Positions 29,172-38,007 of a stretch of DNA of 64,000 nucleotides are shown piece by piece. The notes beneath the pieces were generated by a model. It ran no database searches, was not told the origin of the DNA, and worked only from the letters and a program-made list of their open reading frames with translations. Numbering within the stretch: the first letter of the stretch is position 1; every line of letters begins with the position of its first letter. Source of the stretch: JAFGDI01 sp963662515 (GTDB taxonomy: Bacteria; Planctomycetota; Phycisphaerae; Sedimentisphaerales; SM23-30); contig OY759675.1 in NCBI GenBank assembly GCA_963662515.1, positions 2,232,001 to 2,296,000 on the forward strand. The letters run 5' to 3'. Position numbers and translations under genes: made by a program.

Positions 29172-30221
29172 TCAGATTCGTTCGCCAGCAACACACCTTC
29201 TTTGCACCTTAAAGGCTCGACTCTGTTTGTACTGACCTATCTTGCCTGCGAATTTACTCTTGCCCTCGATCTGCATTATCAGGTCAGATTTGGAACTTTT
29301 GTTCAATTTTATCAAGTCGCCTTTCTCGAGATTCAACAGTTCGCTAACTTTAATTTTCGTCTGTCCCAGAAATACTCTACATCCAAGTTTGGCCTGTTCA
29401 AGGTTTTCCTCGAGACTACGACGATAAGCGTCCTTGTCAACTTTCTTCTTATAGCTGAACCAGTCCTGACTGGTAAGGCGACTCATAATAGGCTCAATAA
29501 CATTGAATGGGAAACAAAGGCTCATTGACCCACTCTTATCGCCCATTTTAACCTCAAATCCAATTACAACCACTACCTCATTAGGTGCTACGATCTGAAT
29601 AAGCTGGGGATTAGATTCATTTTGTACTATTTTGAACTCAACTTCTGTAACATTGCTCCAAGCCTCTTTCAGAGCATCAAGGGCACGGTCCAGAATACGA
29701 TTGGAAAGTCTTAATTCGATCTGGGTCATCGCTCTTTGCGGAACATAAAGATCAGCATTCCCCCCCCCAAGCATACGGTCAATAATGGGATAGATAATTA
29801 ACGGACTGATTTCCAGACATATCTGACCATCGAGCGGATTGGCATCAAGTAGCGAAAAACTGGTAGGAACCGGCAGAGAATAAGTAAATTCAGCATAAGT
29901 AAGCTGTTCCACAGATCGAATCTTACATTCAACAATAGTACGGAGATAGCCGCTCAGGAGAGCGCCAAAATTTCTGGCAAATCGCTCATGCAATCCTTCC
30001 AGAGCCAAAATCTGGTCTTTACTGACTCGTTCTGGCCTCTTAAAGTCATAACTCTTGACATTTTTGAGCAACTGAGTAGTCGCATTCTGGCCAGATGCAG
30101 CCCCATCATTACCGCCGGGACTGTCAGGTTCTTCCTGCTCCTCGCCAATACCTTCGATCTGGCCACCTGCCACTGCATTGAGCAGGGCATCTACCTCATC
30201 CTGATCCAGTACATCTGCCAT
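29172..30221 (-). CDS. fliM: Flagellar motor switch protein FliM
   Basis: Part of the cytoplasmic C-ring; binds phosphorylated CheY and sets rotation direction. The 349 aa have the usual length. The start MADVLDQDEVDALLNAV is the CheY-binding EIDALL-like helix. A low-complexity linker follows, then the CheC-like middle domain (PTSFSLLDANPLDG, IIDRMLGGG) and a C-terminal SpoA-like domain with VSELLNLEKGD. The ATG at 30221 follows AAGGACTAAGG. No other flagellar gene is adjacent, so flagellar genes are dispersed here. A cheD gene lies 1 kb away on the other strand. It predicts motility. Confidence 0.93.
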   Translation of the reverse strand: MADVLDQDEVDALLNAVAGGQIEGIGEEQEEPDSPGGNDGAASGQNATTQLLKNVKSYDFKRPERVSKDQILALEGLHERFARNFGALLSGYLRTIVECKIRSVEQLTYAEFTYSLPVPTSFSLLDANPLDGQICLEISPLIIYPIIDRMLGGGNADLYVPQRAMTQIELRLSNRILDRALDALKEAWSNVTEVEFKIVQNESNPQLIQIVAPNEVVVVIGFEVKMGDKSGSMSLCFPFNVIEPIMSRLTSQDWFSYKKKVDKDAYRRSLEENLEQAKLGCRVFLGQTKIKVSELLNLEKGDLIKLNKSSKSDLIMQIEGKSKFAGKIGQYKQSRAFKVQRRCVAGERI

Positions 30222-30476
30222 TGCCTTAGTCCTTTGTCAGCAATATGTAAACACAACACAAAAGTTTAATTCTATATACCTGACTTTGCATATTATCATA
30301 AATAATCGGCCTTTCAATCCTTTTTTCTTAAAAAATCTGTAAAACAGATCGTAAAGGGGATCTTCAAAGCATATTTTATATAGCCAGACTGATAATAATC
30401 TGCTATATTTAGCCTGGTAAGCTGCAGAAAAGTTTCTGCCAGATCAGATAAAACCAGAGGAAGATAAACACCCGCC

Positions 30477-31241
30477 ATGATAGTATCGTGTTCCTTACAG
30501 ACCGGATCTAACGGAAATTGTTTTTATGTGGAGACCCCTGACACTCGTTTGATAATTGATGCTGGTATCAGCGGCAAAGCTGCTCAACAGAGACTCGCCG
30601 ACAAAGGCCGGGATATCTGGGCGGTCGATGCCATACTTGTAACCCATGACCATATTGACCATTCAGGGAATGCTGGCACTTTTCAAAGAAAAATACGCAA
30701 ACCACTTTATATGACTGGCGGCTCATGGCAGGTATGTCGGCCCCGGGTAGGTGTGATTTACGATGGCCGTGAGTTTTCTGCCGGTGAAATTTTAAATTTT
30801 CGCCAGACAACAGTAGAAACCATCCCTACACCGCATGATGGTGCTGATGGAGTTGCCTATGTCGTTAAATACGGCCAGAAAAGCCTGGGCATAATGACAG
30901 ATCTGGGATATTGCTTTGAAGGGCTGGGGGATATAGTATCCCGCCTCGATGCTATATATATAGAAAGCAATTATGACCCTGAAATGCTCAAAAATGGGCC
31001 ATACCCCCCTCATTTGCAAAATCGGATCATGGGCGATGGTGGTCATATTTCCAACGAACAGGCAGCCGAACTGATCTTTACTTATGGCAATAAACTTCAG
31101 TGGGCGGTATTGTCGCATTTAAGCGAAAAAAACAATAGTCCTAAGGTAGCCTTAGGCACTGCACAGGAGATAGTAGGAGATAAATTCCCGTTATGGGTAG
31201 CTCCTCGTCATGATTCATTCAAGATGCTTAATTTAGACTAA
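30477..31241 (+). CDS. MBL-fold metallo-hydrolase (YycJ/WalJ-like)
   Basis: Metallo-beta-lactamase-fold hydrolase of 254 aa, probably a dinuclear-metal nuclease-type enzyme of the YycJ group. It begins with the family's SLQTGSNGNCFYVE, has the metal motif THDHIDHSGN (about residues 57-66), and a later DHGG-like SNYDPEML segment. A ribosome binding site (AGAGGAAG) precedes the ATG. It is first in a plus-strand run with cheD (10 bp gap) and truA. The upstream gap has a perfect GCAGAAA/TTTCTGC hairpin at 30424-30439 that may be an operator. The substrate cannot be deduced. Confidence 0.88.
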   Translation: MIVSCSLQTGSNGNCFYVETPDTRLIIDAGISGKAAQQRLADKGRDIWAVDAILVTHDHIDHSGNAGTFQRKIRKPLYMTGGSWQVCRPRVGVIYDGREFSAGEILNFRQTTVETIPTPHDGADGVAYVVKYGQKSLGIMTDLGYCFEGLGDIVSRLDAIYIESNYDPEMLKNGPYPPHLQNRIMGDGGHISNEQAAELIFTYGNKLQWAVLSHLSEKNNSPKVALGTAQEIVGDKFPLWVAPRHDSFKMLNLD

Positions 31242-31251
31242 AAGAGGCTAT

Positions 31252-31743
31252 ATGCAGCACAAATACAGAGATGTTTTGACCGGCGAAGTTGCCTGTGTAT
31301 CTCATAGCCATAATGAAATTTTATGCTCTCTGGCTATAGGCTCGTGCATCGTCGTGATGGCTTATGACTATTGTGCCAAAATTGCAGCTATGGCACATAT
31401 TATGCTGCCTGGTATCGCTCCTGACAAAAGCGACAATCCCCTGCGTTACACCTGCAATGCACTCGAACACATGATCACACTATTGGACAATGACAACTGG
31501 TCAAAGCCTGATACTGATTTTACCCTGGTTGGCGCCGGGAATGTCCTTATCGACCCAAGCGATACTGTATGCAGAAACAACATCAGATCAGTCACCAACC
31601 ATTTGTCCGAAATGCAAATAGAGGTTAGAGCATCTGTTCTGGGAGGATTTCATCGCAAAGCAGCTTATCTGGATGTTGAAACCGGCAAAATGTCTTATAC
31701 CTGCAATGGTGGCGAGATAAAAACACTATGGCCATTAAAGTAG
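31252..31743 (+). CDS. cheD: Chemoreceptor glutamine deamidase CheD
   Basis: Deamidates specific glutamines on chemoreceptors and tunes adaptation in chemotaxis. 163 aa, typical length. The catalytic Cys is in LAIGSCIVVMAYD and the His in MAHIMLPG; a Gly-rich segment (LGGFHRK) lies near the C-terminus. It sits between an MBL hydrolase and truA with short gaps, away from other che genes, so the operon is one of convenience rather than a chemotaxis cluster. With fliM nearby it supports a motile, chemotactic organism. Confidence 0.92.
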   Translation: MQHKYRDVLTGEVACVSHSHNEILCSLAIGSCIVVMAYDYCAKIAAMAHIMLPGIAPDKSDNPLRYTCNALEHMITLLDNDNWSKPDTDFTLVGAGNVLIDPSDTVCRNNIRSVTNHLSEMQIEVRASVLGGFHRKAAYLDVETGKMSYTCNGGEIKTLWPLK

Positions 31744-31774
31744 CTGGTTTATGCACTGCCAAAAGGCGAGAAGC

Positions 31775-32512
31775 ATGGAAAAAAGGAACTATATAGTTAA
31801 AATTCAATATATCGGCACTGGTTATGCCGGTTGGCGGCGTCAAAAAAATCAGGTTTGCACTATTCAGCAGGTTATAGAAGATACGCTCAGGGCTATGACA
31901 GGCTCAAAGGTCAACCTGCACGCTGCCAGTTGGACCGATGCCGGAGTTCATGCTCAGGGGCAGGTAGCTGCCCTGGTCGTCCGCCAGAACCTTGTCCCGG
32001 CAGAATTCGTCAGTCAAGCCAATAATCTTCTGCCTGCCGACATTCGCATATTAAGTCTGGAACCTGCCCCCCGTGGCTTCGACCCAATCGGAGGCAATCT
32101 TGGTAAGCATTATCGTTATACTTTATCTTATGGACCAGAAAGCGAGAATACCACTCATAGCTGGCATCTTGCTGAAATTCCTGACATTAAAGTGCTGCAT
32201 GAAGCAGCCAGAAAACTGATCGGGACTCACGATTTTCGTGGCATAAAGGTTAGTAAAGACCGACGCAACAACTGCATTCGCTCAATTTCCCGCTGTGAAA
32301 TCAGCCAGATAGACAATCTTATATTCATTGACTTTTACGGCGATAATTTTATCTATCTGATGATAAGATCTCTTACTGCGGCATTAACCAATGTAGCACT
32401 AGGCCAGAAACCTGCTGATTATATCGATGAGCTTCTTACCGCTTCTGATAACCGCCATCGCCCAGAACCTGCACCACCCCATGGATTATGCCTTATGAAT
32501 ATATTCTATTGA
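31775..32512 (+). CDS. truA: tRNA pseudouridine synthase A
   Basis: Makes pseudouridine at positions 38-40 of the tRNA anticodon stem-loop. 245 aa from the ATG at 31775, chosen over the in-frame ATG at 31751 because AAGGCGAG lies just before it and the protein then begins with the expected first strand (VKIQYIGTGYAGW). The catalytic Asp is D55 in the motif TDAGVHAQGQ. The residue two before it, normally an invariant Arg (RTDAGVHA), is Trp53 here (codon TGG, one base from CGG). The rest of the fold, including HDFRGIKVSKD and MIRSLTAAL, looks intact. Last gene of the MBL-cheD-truA run. Confidence 0.93.
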   Translation: MEKRNYIVKIQYIGTGYAGWRRQKNQVCTIQQVIEDTLRAMTGSKVNLHAASWTDAGVHAQGQVAALVVRQNLVPAEFVSQANNLLPADIRILSLEPAPRGFDPIGGNLGKHYRYTLSYGPESENTTHSWHLAEIPDIKVLHEAARKLIGTHDFRGIKVSKDRRNNCIRSISRCEISQIDNLIFIDFYGDNFIYLMIRSLTAALTNVALGQKPADYIDELLTASDNRHRPEPAPPHGLCLMNIFY

Positions 32513-32586
32513 GCCAGTCCGGTTAATCATTACTAATAACTATTCTTTTCTTACCGGCTATACTATCTTGTTCGCAAATAATTCCC

Positions 32587-32615
32587 TTGAGTCAGAAAAA
32601 TTGCGGGTCTATAAT
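32587..32615 (+). promoter_or_regulatory. Promoter placing a near-leaderless start at the methyltransferase gene
   Basis: TTGAGT (32587-32592), a 17-bp spacer, TATAAT (32610-32615). The expected transcription start (about 32621-32623) is at or just before the ATG at 32624, and no Shine-Dalgarno sequence is present. Confidence 0.7.
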
Positions 32616-32623
32616 CATACAAT

Positions 32624-33340
32624 ATGAGTTATAAGATTTTTTCTGAATATTATGATCGTTTCTTTCCCTTTAATCAGGAACAGGCTGTTTTTATGTCCCA
32701 CCAGACAAATAAGAACCAGAGATTATTGGAGCTGGGTTGCGGTTCAGGTACGCTATGTAACTATCTCAGAGATTACTGTAAGGAGATAGTAGCTATTGAC
32801 CTTGAGCAAACAATGATATTGCAGGCTCAAAGCAAATATCCTGACATAAGTTTTTACACTATGGATATATGCCAGATTGACAAACTCCCGGGAAAATTTG
32901 ACTTCATATTCAGCCTTGGTAATGTGATCAGTTATCTTGATGAAAATAGATTGAAGGAACTTTCAGCTAAAATAGCAGACAAACTTAATCCTGGCGGGAA
33001 ATGGCTCTACCAGATAGTAAACTGGGATTATTTTACTAATATGACCAGCTATGATTTCCCGGACAAGAAAGTGGATGATATTATATTTAAACGCCACTAC
33101 GATCTTGAAGTTAACAATACTGTTAAGTTTAAATTAAGCCTTACTCGGGAAAATGGCAATGTTATCTTTGTTCAGACCGATACCATTTTTTATCGAGAAC
33201 AGCATCGCCACATAGAGTTAAACACTAACAATGGCTTTATTCTCAATGGCTGCTGGTCTGACTGGCAGCATAAGCCATGGCAGGCAGATATAAACAGCGG
33301 CATGATATTATCATTTACATCAGGTATAAGAAATCAATGA
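32624..33340 (+). CDS. Class I SAM-dependent methyltransferase
   Basis: 238-aa cytoplasmic protein with the Rossmann-type SAM-binding motif LLELGCGSGTLCNYL (about residues 32-46), an acidic end of strand 2 (IVAIDLEQ) and a motif IV-like FDFIFSLGNVISYL. The substrate is unknown; the family includes small-molecule and protein methyltransferases. It begins directly at a promoter with no leader. Its stop codon overlaps the start of the following lipoprotein gene (ATGA), so the two are translationally coupled and may act together. Confidence 0.85.
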   Translation: MSYKIFSEYYDRFFPFNQEQAVFMSHQTNKNQRLLELGCGSGTLCNYLRDYCKEIVAIDLEQTMILQAQSKYPDISFYTMDICQIDKLPGKFDFIFSLGNVISYLDENRLKELSAKIADKLNPGGKWLYQIVNWDYFTNMTSYDFPDKKVDDIIFKRHYDLEVNNTVKFKLSLTRENGNVIFVQTDTIFYREQHRHIELNTNNGFILNGCWSDWQHKPWQADINSGMILSFTSGIRNQ

Positions 33341-34653
33341 AAACCACCTTAATGCACAATCAGCTGTTTATCTTACTAATTGCTGTGATCTCTCAATTAT
33401 TTTCAGGCTGCACTCGTGATCTACAAATAGGCAGCAAGAAAGATCTTCAACAATTGATCACCTCTCACAACTCTGATCGCCAGCAAAGATATTATGCTAT
33501 TGCCGTAGCCATGGAAAAATACCCCGAACAAGTGGGGCATTGGCTTGGCCAGGGCCTGATCAACACTCCTGATGTTGAAGTTGCCGATCATATTATTGAA
33601 AAGCTGGCTGCTATCAAGACGCCAGAAACAGTTATTTATCTCTGTCGTTACGCGGGAAAATATCCTGACAGAGAAGCTGAAGTCAGGCATATCTGCCAGG
33701 AAATGAGTTCACAGCAATTTCCTAATTACATTATGGATAGACTAAACAGTCAGGAATACAGACAACATAATACTGATATTTTTGAGCAACTGGATTTATG
33801 GCAATATCTTCTTTCATATAGCAGCCCTGCTTTTATTGTAACCTGGCTTAAAAATATTGAACCGCAAAACCCTTTTTTGGAAACAGTTTGTTATTATAAT
33901 AATAAATTTGGATATATACCACTAACTAAAGGGGAAATGCTTCAGGCCCGGCAACTATACCCGGAGATACGCATAAATAAAACATTACAAGCCAGAGCTA
34001 AATATTTGCAAGAAAAAGATAATTATGAATTTTCAATAGCTGATAATGGCCTGCTTACATATCTGCCAGATCACCTCTTTCAGATAGACCGGCAAACACT
34101 TATAAAGCAGATAAAATCTTACCTGAATAATGCCAGGTATAAAAAGAGATCTCCAGCCTATGTAAAGGCAAAAAATGATGTAATAGATAGATTCTGGCAA
34201 CAGACAGAAAAGCTGAATTTCACAGACCTTCTTCGCATTAAATTGCTCTGTGAAGCGATATATACAGATAGCGATTTCGCCCCCAAACTGCATAGTATAT
34301 ATCACAACAGTGAGATAGGCGGACTGTGTTTCTGGCATGATAATAAACTTGTATTAACTGAATATAGCCCGGGCATGAAACTGGGCAGTCACCGCTATGT
34401 CGAATCGGCGAACCTTCTGAAAGATACCGGTAATGCCATTGCCCGCTGGCACATTCACGACCAGATCAATAGCGGAAAAGAAATTTCCGGACCCGGCCTG
34501 GACGATATGGAATACGCCAGACAAATGGGAACTAATATTATTATTGTTACCGCTCTGGAAAATTCTGCTGAAGGATGCATATTATTTAATTATGACTTGT
34601 TAACCAGCCGGGGAAGGATAATTGATCTTGGTTGCGTTTACAGCAAAAATTGA
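33337..34653 (+). CDS. Lipoprotein with a JAMM-like C-terminal region
   Basis: 438 aa from the ATG at 33337, which overlaps the methyltransferase stop. The frame is open further upstream, but this start gives a clean lipoprotein signal (hydrophobic run ending SQLFSGC). The middle (about 40-330) is helical and unfamiliar. The last ~100 residues contain WHIHDQ, then EISGPGLDDMEYA and IIIVTALE. This resembles the H-x-H...S/G...D metal motif and following strand of JAB/MPN (JAMM) isopeptidase-type domains. It is a resemblance by eye only; the Glu that completes a JAMM site was not placed. A role in processing a peptide or protein at the cell envelope is speculative. Confidence 0.6.
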   Translation: MKTTLMHNQLFILLIAVISQLFSGCTRDLQIGSKKDLQQLITSHNSDRQQRYYAIAVAMEKYPEQVGHWLGQGLINTPDVEVADHIIEKLAAIKTPETVIYLCRYAGKYPDREAEVRHICQEMSSQQFPNYIMDRLNSQEYRQHNTDIFEQLDLWQYLLSYSSPAFIVTWLKNIEPQNPFLETVCYYNNKFGYIPLTKGEMLQARQLYPEIRINKTLQARAKYLQEKDNYEFSIADNGLLTYLPDHLFQIDRQTLIKQIKSYLNNARYKKRSPAYVKAKNDVIDRFWQQTEKLNFTDLLRIKLLCEAIYTDSDFAPKLHSIYHNSEIGGLCFWHDNKLVLTEYSPGMKLGSHRYVESANLLKDTGNAIARWHIHDQINSGKEISGPGLDDMEYARQMGTNIIIVTALENSAEGCILFNYDLLTSRGRIIDLGCVYSKN

Positions 34654-34682
34654 AGAAATAAATGATCAACCATTAAGTATAA

Positions 34683-35546
34683 TCAGACAGGATATTGCCG
34701 AGGGGCTTTACCGACATAATCCAATATCGCCGGAATGGCCAATTGTTTATCCTGCATTGCTGTTACTGATTCGGTAACAATTCGATGCAGCCACTGATCA
34801 TTATAATCAAATAAATACCACCATATCTTGCGAGGGTTAAGACCCAATTGCGATATCTGTATTGTCTCAGCAGGAAAAGTCTCAGCATTTGCATGAGATG
34901 GATCAATGCAACAGGAAAGTGTAAATTCAACTGAATTTTTGCGAATACTATCAAGCAGCGGCTTCCCCATCGACCTTACAGGTAAATAGAAACTGTAAAG
35001 ATGGCGATCATAACGATTGAATGCCTGAAAAATGGTTTCGTGCAACTGAGCCAGAGTACAATTAGCAGGCACAATTACCCTTCGCCAGGTATTATCATTT
35101 AACTCTATTCGTAAAATGAAACAGTGGTCATCATATCTGTTTTTATTGTTATGGCAAGGAGACCATACTATTGGGCGGCTGGCAGAAACTTTTCCCAGCC
35201 GATTACCATAAGCAGCATTCAGAGCAGCATCAAGGGCTAACTCGTCAACTTCCTGCTCAGGACAAAATCTGGCATCAGCACTCCATATAATGTCAATAAG
35301 GGCATTCATCTCGGCTATTATTTCTATATTATCTGACTGATAGATTATATCCAAAGCAATACCCTCAACCTCCTCCAGATCAGCATAGCTCAATAATAAC
35401 CGGTAGTGGTCTCCCTCTCTCAAGGCAATAGATATATGACGATATACATCATCATCGCAGAAAAATTCCCTGTATTCCAGCAGAAGGTTCCGCTGCAATC
35501 TTGACATGCGGAGATAATACTGCTTATTGTCATTTCCTGAAGTCAT
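34683..35546 (-). CDS. Plasmid pRiA4b ORF-3-like protein
   Basis: 287 aa from the ATG at 35546 (CAGGG just upstream); an in-frame TTG at 35582 is less likely. The region about residues 150-245 matches the PRiA4_ORF3 family: FILRIELNDNTWRRVIVPANCTL in two parts, then a leucine-His helix and a run with DRHLYSFYLP. The N-terminal 130 residues are an unassigned helical region rich in acidic residues. Despite the plasmid name, the family is common on chromosomes and its function is unknown. No mobile element surrounds it. It is convergent with the lipoprotein gene (gap 29 bp). Confidence 0.75.
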   Translation of the reverse strand: MTSGNDNKQYYLRMSRLQRNLLLEYREFFCDDDVYRHISIALREGDHYRLLLSYADLEEVEGIALDIIYQSDNIEIIAEMNALIDIIWSADARFCPEQEVDELALDAALNAAYGNRLGKVSASRPIVWSPCHNNKNRYDDHCFILRIELNDNTWRRVIVPANCTLAQLHETIFQAFNRYDRHLYSFYLPVRSMGKPLLDSIRKNSVEFTLSCCIDPSHANAETFPAETIQISQLGLNPRKIWWYLFDYNDQWLHRIVTESVTAMQDKQLAIPAILDYVGKAPRQYPV

Positions 35547-35833
35547 ATATACCCTGCAACCCCTTGGCAAAGCAAAAAACAATTTCCCTATTTTACAATC
35601 TATGGTTTGAACCTAAGCCAGGTATTTATTTATTAAGCAGTAGCTTACATACTTATCTATCATTGTATCTTCAGTATAACTTTAACATTCAGATACCAAA
35701 TATTAAACAATTCAACCAAAATCATCGGTATTTAAACTCAAAATAGCAGTCGATACCACCGATCATAACTATTTATTCATATAAAATGATGTAATTTTTG
35801 ATTAAAAAACAATAAAGCCTAATAATAATTGAC

Positions 35834-37222
35834 TTATAATGACTTTTTTAATTGTTTGTCCCAGAATTTAAGCTGGTCCTTCAGTTGTTTAATTCCTCCG
35901 GCACCGGATGACTTATAAGACCTTGTTACATTGACCGGATCGAGACATTTATAGACTGAGATATCTGCCCTGACACATTCGCTGGTAAAGGCTTCCAATG
36001 GTAACTGGGCCAGCTTAATACCCTGCTTTTCACATTGGGCTACCAATCTGCCCACCACCTGATGGCTCTGGCGGAAAGGCATACCACAGGAAACAAAATA
36101 TTCTGCCAGAGCTGTAGCATCTAAAAAGCCACGATCAAGCCCATCGGAGATTCGGTCTTCCCTGAATGTGGCAGTACGAACCATTGCGGACATAATAGCC
36201 AGAGAGGCACGCAGGGTATCAACCGCATCGAACATGCGCTCTTTATCTTCCTGCATATCACGATTATAAGCTAAAGGCTGACTCTTCATCATAGTAAGCA
36301 AAGAGACCAATGAACCATATACACGACCTGTTTTGCCGCGAATAAGCTCCAACATGTCAGGATTGCGTTTCTGGGGCATCATACTGCTGCTGGTACAAAA
36401 AGCGTCAGACAATCTTATAAAGCCAAACTCCTCGGTCATAAAAATTATCCAGTCTTCAGCCAGACGAGATAAATGCATGGCTGCCGTAGAGCAACAAAAT
36501 ACCAATTCAATGCAGAAATCACGATCACTTATACTGTCAATACTATTTCGACTGACAACGGGGAAATCCAGAAGTTCGGCGGTGCGTTTACGGTCAAGCG
36601 GCAAGGTGCTGCCGGCAACTGCACCACTGCCAATTGGTGATATATTTATGCGTTTGCGAGCATCGGCAAGCCGTTCCCGGTCTCTATGGAACATTTCAAC
36701 ATAGGCCAGTAAATAATGACCGGAAATGATTGGCTGAGCTCTCTGCAAATGGGTAAAGCTGGGCATTACTACCTGCCCCTGTTTATGCGCAAGTTCAACT
36801 AAAGCTGTCTGAAGATCTTTGAGCAGCTCCGCAATAATATCAGCCTCATCACGGGCCCACATACGCATATCCAGAGCCACCTGATCGTTGCGGCTGCGAC
36901 CGGTATGCAATTTCTTACCAGCATCTCCAATACGAGCGATAAGAGCTGCTTCAATAACCATATGAATATCTTCACAGGAAACATCGAAACTGAACTTCCC
37001 GGCTTTCATTTCAGAGCCTATTTCTTCAAGCCCCTTCTTTATCGCACTAAATTCCTTATTCGTTATCAACCCCTGCTCAGATAACATACGAGCATGGGCA
37101 ATACTGCCATCAATATCATATTGAAAAAGTCTTTTATCGTAGCTGATCGACTCAACAAAATTTACTGCTAAAGAATCCTGTTCGGCAGTCATTCTGCTCT
37201 GCCAGCTTTTATTATTTGCCAT
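35834..37222 (-). CDS. argH: Argininosuccinate lyase
   Basis: Last step of arginine synthesis: splits argininosuccinate into arginine and fumarate. 462 aa. Fumarase/lyase superfamily motifs are intact: HTGRSRNDQVALDMRMW, THLQRAQPI, and the signature SSSMMPQKRNPD with the catalytic Ser loop. The ATG at 37222 (MANNKSWQ) is preferred over the in-frame TTG at 37228. An AGAGAGA stands 12 bases upstream. It lies 88 bp downstream of a BlaI-type regulator on the same strand; no other arg gene is adjacent. Confidence 0.96.
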   Translation of the reverse strand: MANNKSWQSRMTAEQDSLAVNFVESISYDKRLFQYDIDGSIAHARMLSEQGLITNKEFSAIKKGLEEIGSEMKAGKFSFDVSCEDIHMVIEAALIARIGDAGKKLHTGRSRNDQVALDMRMWARDEADIIAELLKDLQTALVELAHKQGQVVMPSFTHLQRAQPIISGHYLLAYVEMFHRDRERLADARKRINISPIGSGAVAGSTLPLDRKRTAELLDFPVVSRNSIDSISDRDFCIELVFCCSTAAMHLSRLAEDWIIFMTEEFGFIRLSDAFCTSSSMMPQKRNPDMLELIRGKTGRVYGSLVSLLTMMKSQPLAYNRDMQEDKERMFDAVDTLRASLAIMSAMVRTATFREDRISDGLDRGFLDATALAEYFVSCGMPFRQSHQVVGRLVAQCEKQGIKLAQLPLEAFTSECVRADISVYKCLDPVNVTRSYKSSGAGGIKQLKDQLKFWDKQLKKSL

Positions 37223-37310
37223 TTTCAAAAAATCTCTCTGCTAATTAAAATATAAAGTCAAAGGATCAGGAAATGAATATCCATACATAGATCGAATCAC
37301 TCAAAACTAT

Positions 37311-37835
37311 TTATTTGATACGAGATTTCAGCTTTTCGCCAATTTCATGCAAATGCGACTGAGCCAGATCATCGTCATCAAGCAAATGCTTAAAAAGTAA
37401 AACCTTAGCCCTTGTTGTAGTTAGTCTTGAAATCGTTTCCAATGAATCACCACTGGCTTCTGCCCCGATCAATTCAGCATCGGTCCACACTCGCTCCATA
37501 AAAGCTCTCAAAGCCCGTGATTGTTCGTATTTACGAGAACGAACCGGCTCATAACGGTATGCCCTTTTTTTACCAGAATTAGACTCCGTTTCAATTATTG
37601 GCGTATCCTGGTCTGGACTAACCTCATTTCGCTGACGAATATGCCTGATAAAACCACCCTTCTCCAGTTTTTGCATTACTGTAAGAATAGTCGTATATGC
37701 CGGCGGATTTTTGCGCCGAGCTGTGATCAACTCAACCACATCCTTTACTGTTACCTGACTATGCTGCCAGACAATCTCCATTACCGTCCGCTGTAATTCA
37801 CCAAGCTCATCAATAGTTTTTGGTTTTGTTGCCAT
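37311..37835 (-). CDS. BlaI/MecI/CopY-family transcriptional repressor
   Basis: Winged-helix DNA-binding repressor of 174 aa. The DNA-binding part is about residues 8-70 (ELGELQRTVMEIVWQ, then AYTTILTVMQKLEKGGFI). About 30 extra, polar residues follow (to about 108, including ESNSGKKRAYRYEP), longer than the usual ~120-130 aa of this family. A helical dimerisation tail completes the protein. In the classical system a BlaR1/MecR1 membrane sensor-protease is next door; none is seen here, so it responds to something else or to a distant partner. The adjacent argH gene may simply be a neighbour. No clear ribosome binding site precedes the ATG. Confidence 0.85.
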   Translation of the reverse strand: MATKPKTIDELGELQRTVMEIVWQHSQVTVKDVVELITARRKNPPAYTTILTVMQKLEKGGFIRHIRQRNEVSPDQDTPIIETESNSGKKRAYRYEPVRSRKYEQSRALRAFMERVWTDAELIGAEASGDSLETISRLTTTRAKVLLFKHLLDDDDLAQSHLHEIGEKLKSRIK

Positions 37836-37970
37836 TTCGTTTTTTTGTTATATTATTTTTCTTCTAACTATTACACAAAACTGTTAATACTACGCATTAT
37901 AGTAGAGCTGCAAAGCAAGTCAAGGCAAAAGGCTGGGAGTGGTGTGCAAGTACAGAAAGCGTTAAAAAGA

Positions 37971-38005
37971 AAAACCTTCGCTTCAAACGAAAACGAAGGT
38001 TTTTT
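37971..38005 (-). terminator. Terminator after tRNA-Glu
   Basis: AAAACCTTCG (37971-37980) and CGAAGGTTTT (from 37994) form a stem with A/T runs on both sides, so it can work in both directions. It follows the tRNA-Glu on the minus strand. Confidence 0.85.
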
Positions 38006-38007
38006 AA

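Noticed and set aside
30424..30439. GCAGAAA/TTTCTGC hairpin as a terminator of an upstream gene
   Set aside because: No gene on the plus strand ends there and no T-run follows; at most an operator or leader hairpin.
34683..35546. Plasmid or transposon insertion suggested by the pRiA4b ORF-3-like gene
   Set aside because: No transposase, terminal inverted repeats or target duplications are seen nearby; the family is common on chromosomes.
37971..38005. Part of a longer inverted repeat flanking tRNA-Glu as an integration site
   Set aside because: The hairpin is explained as a terminator; no second copy of the tRNA 3' end was found in the window.
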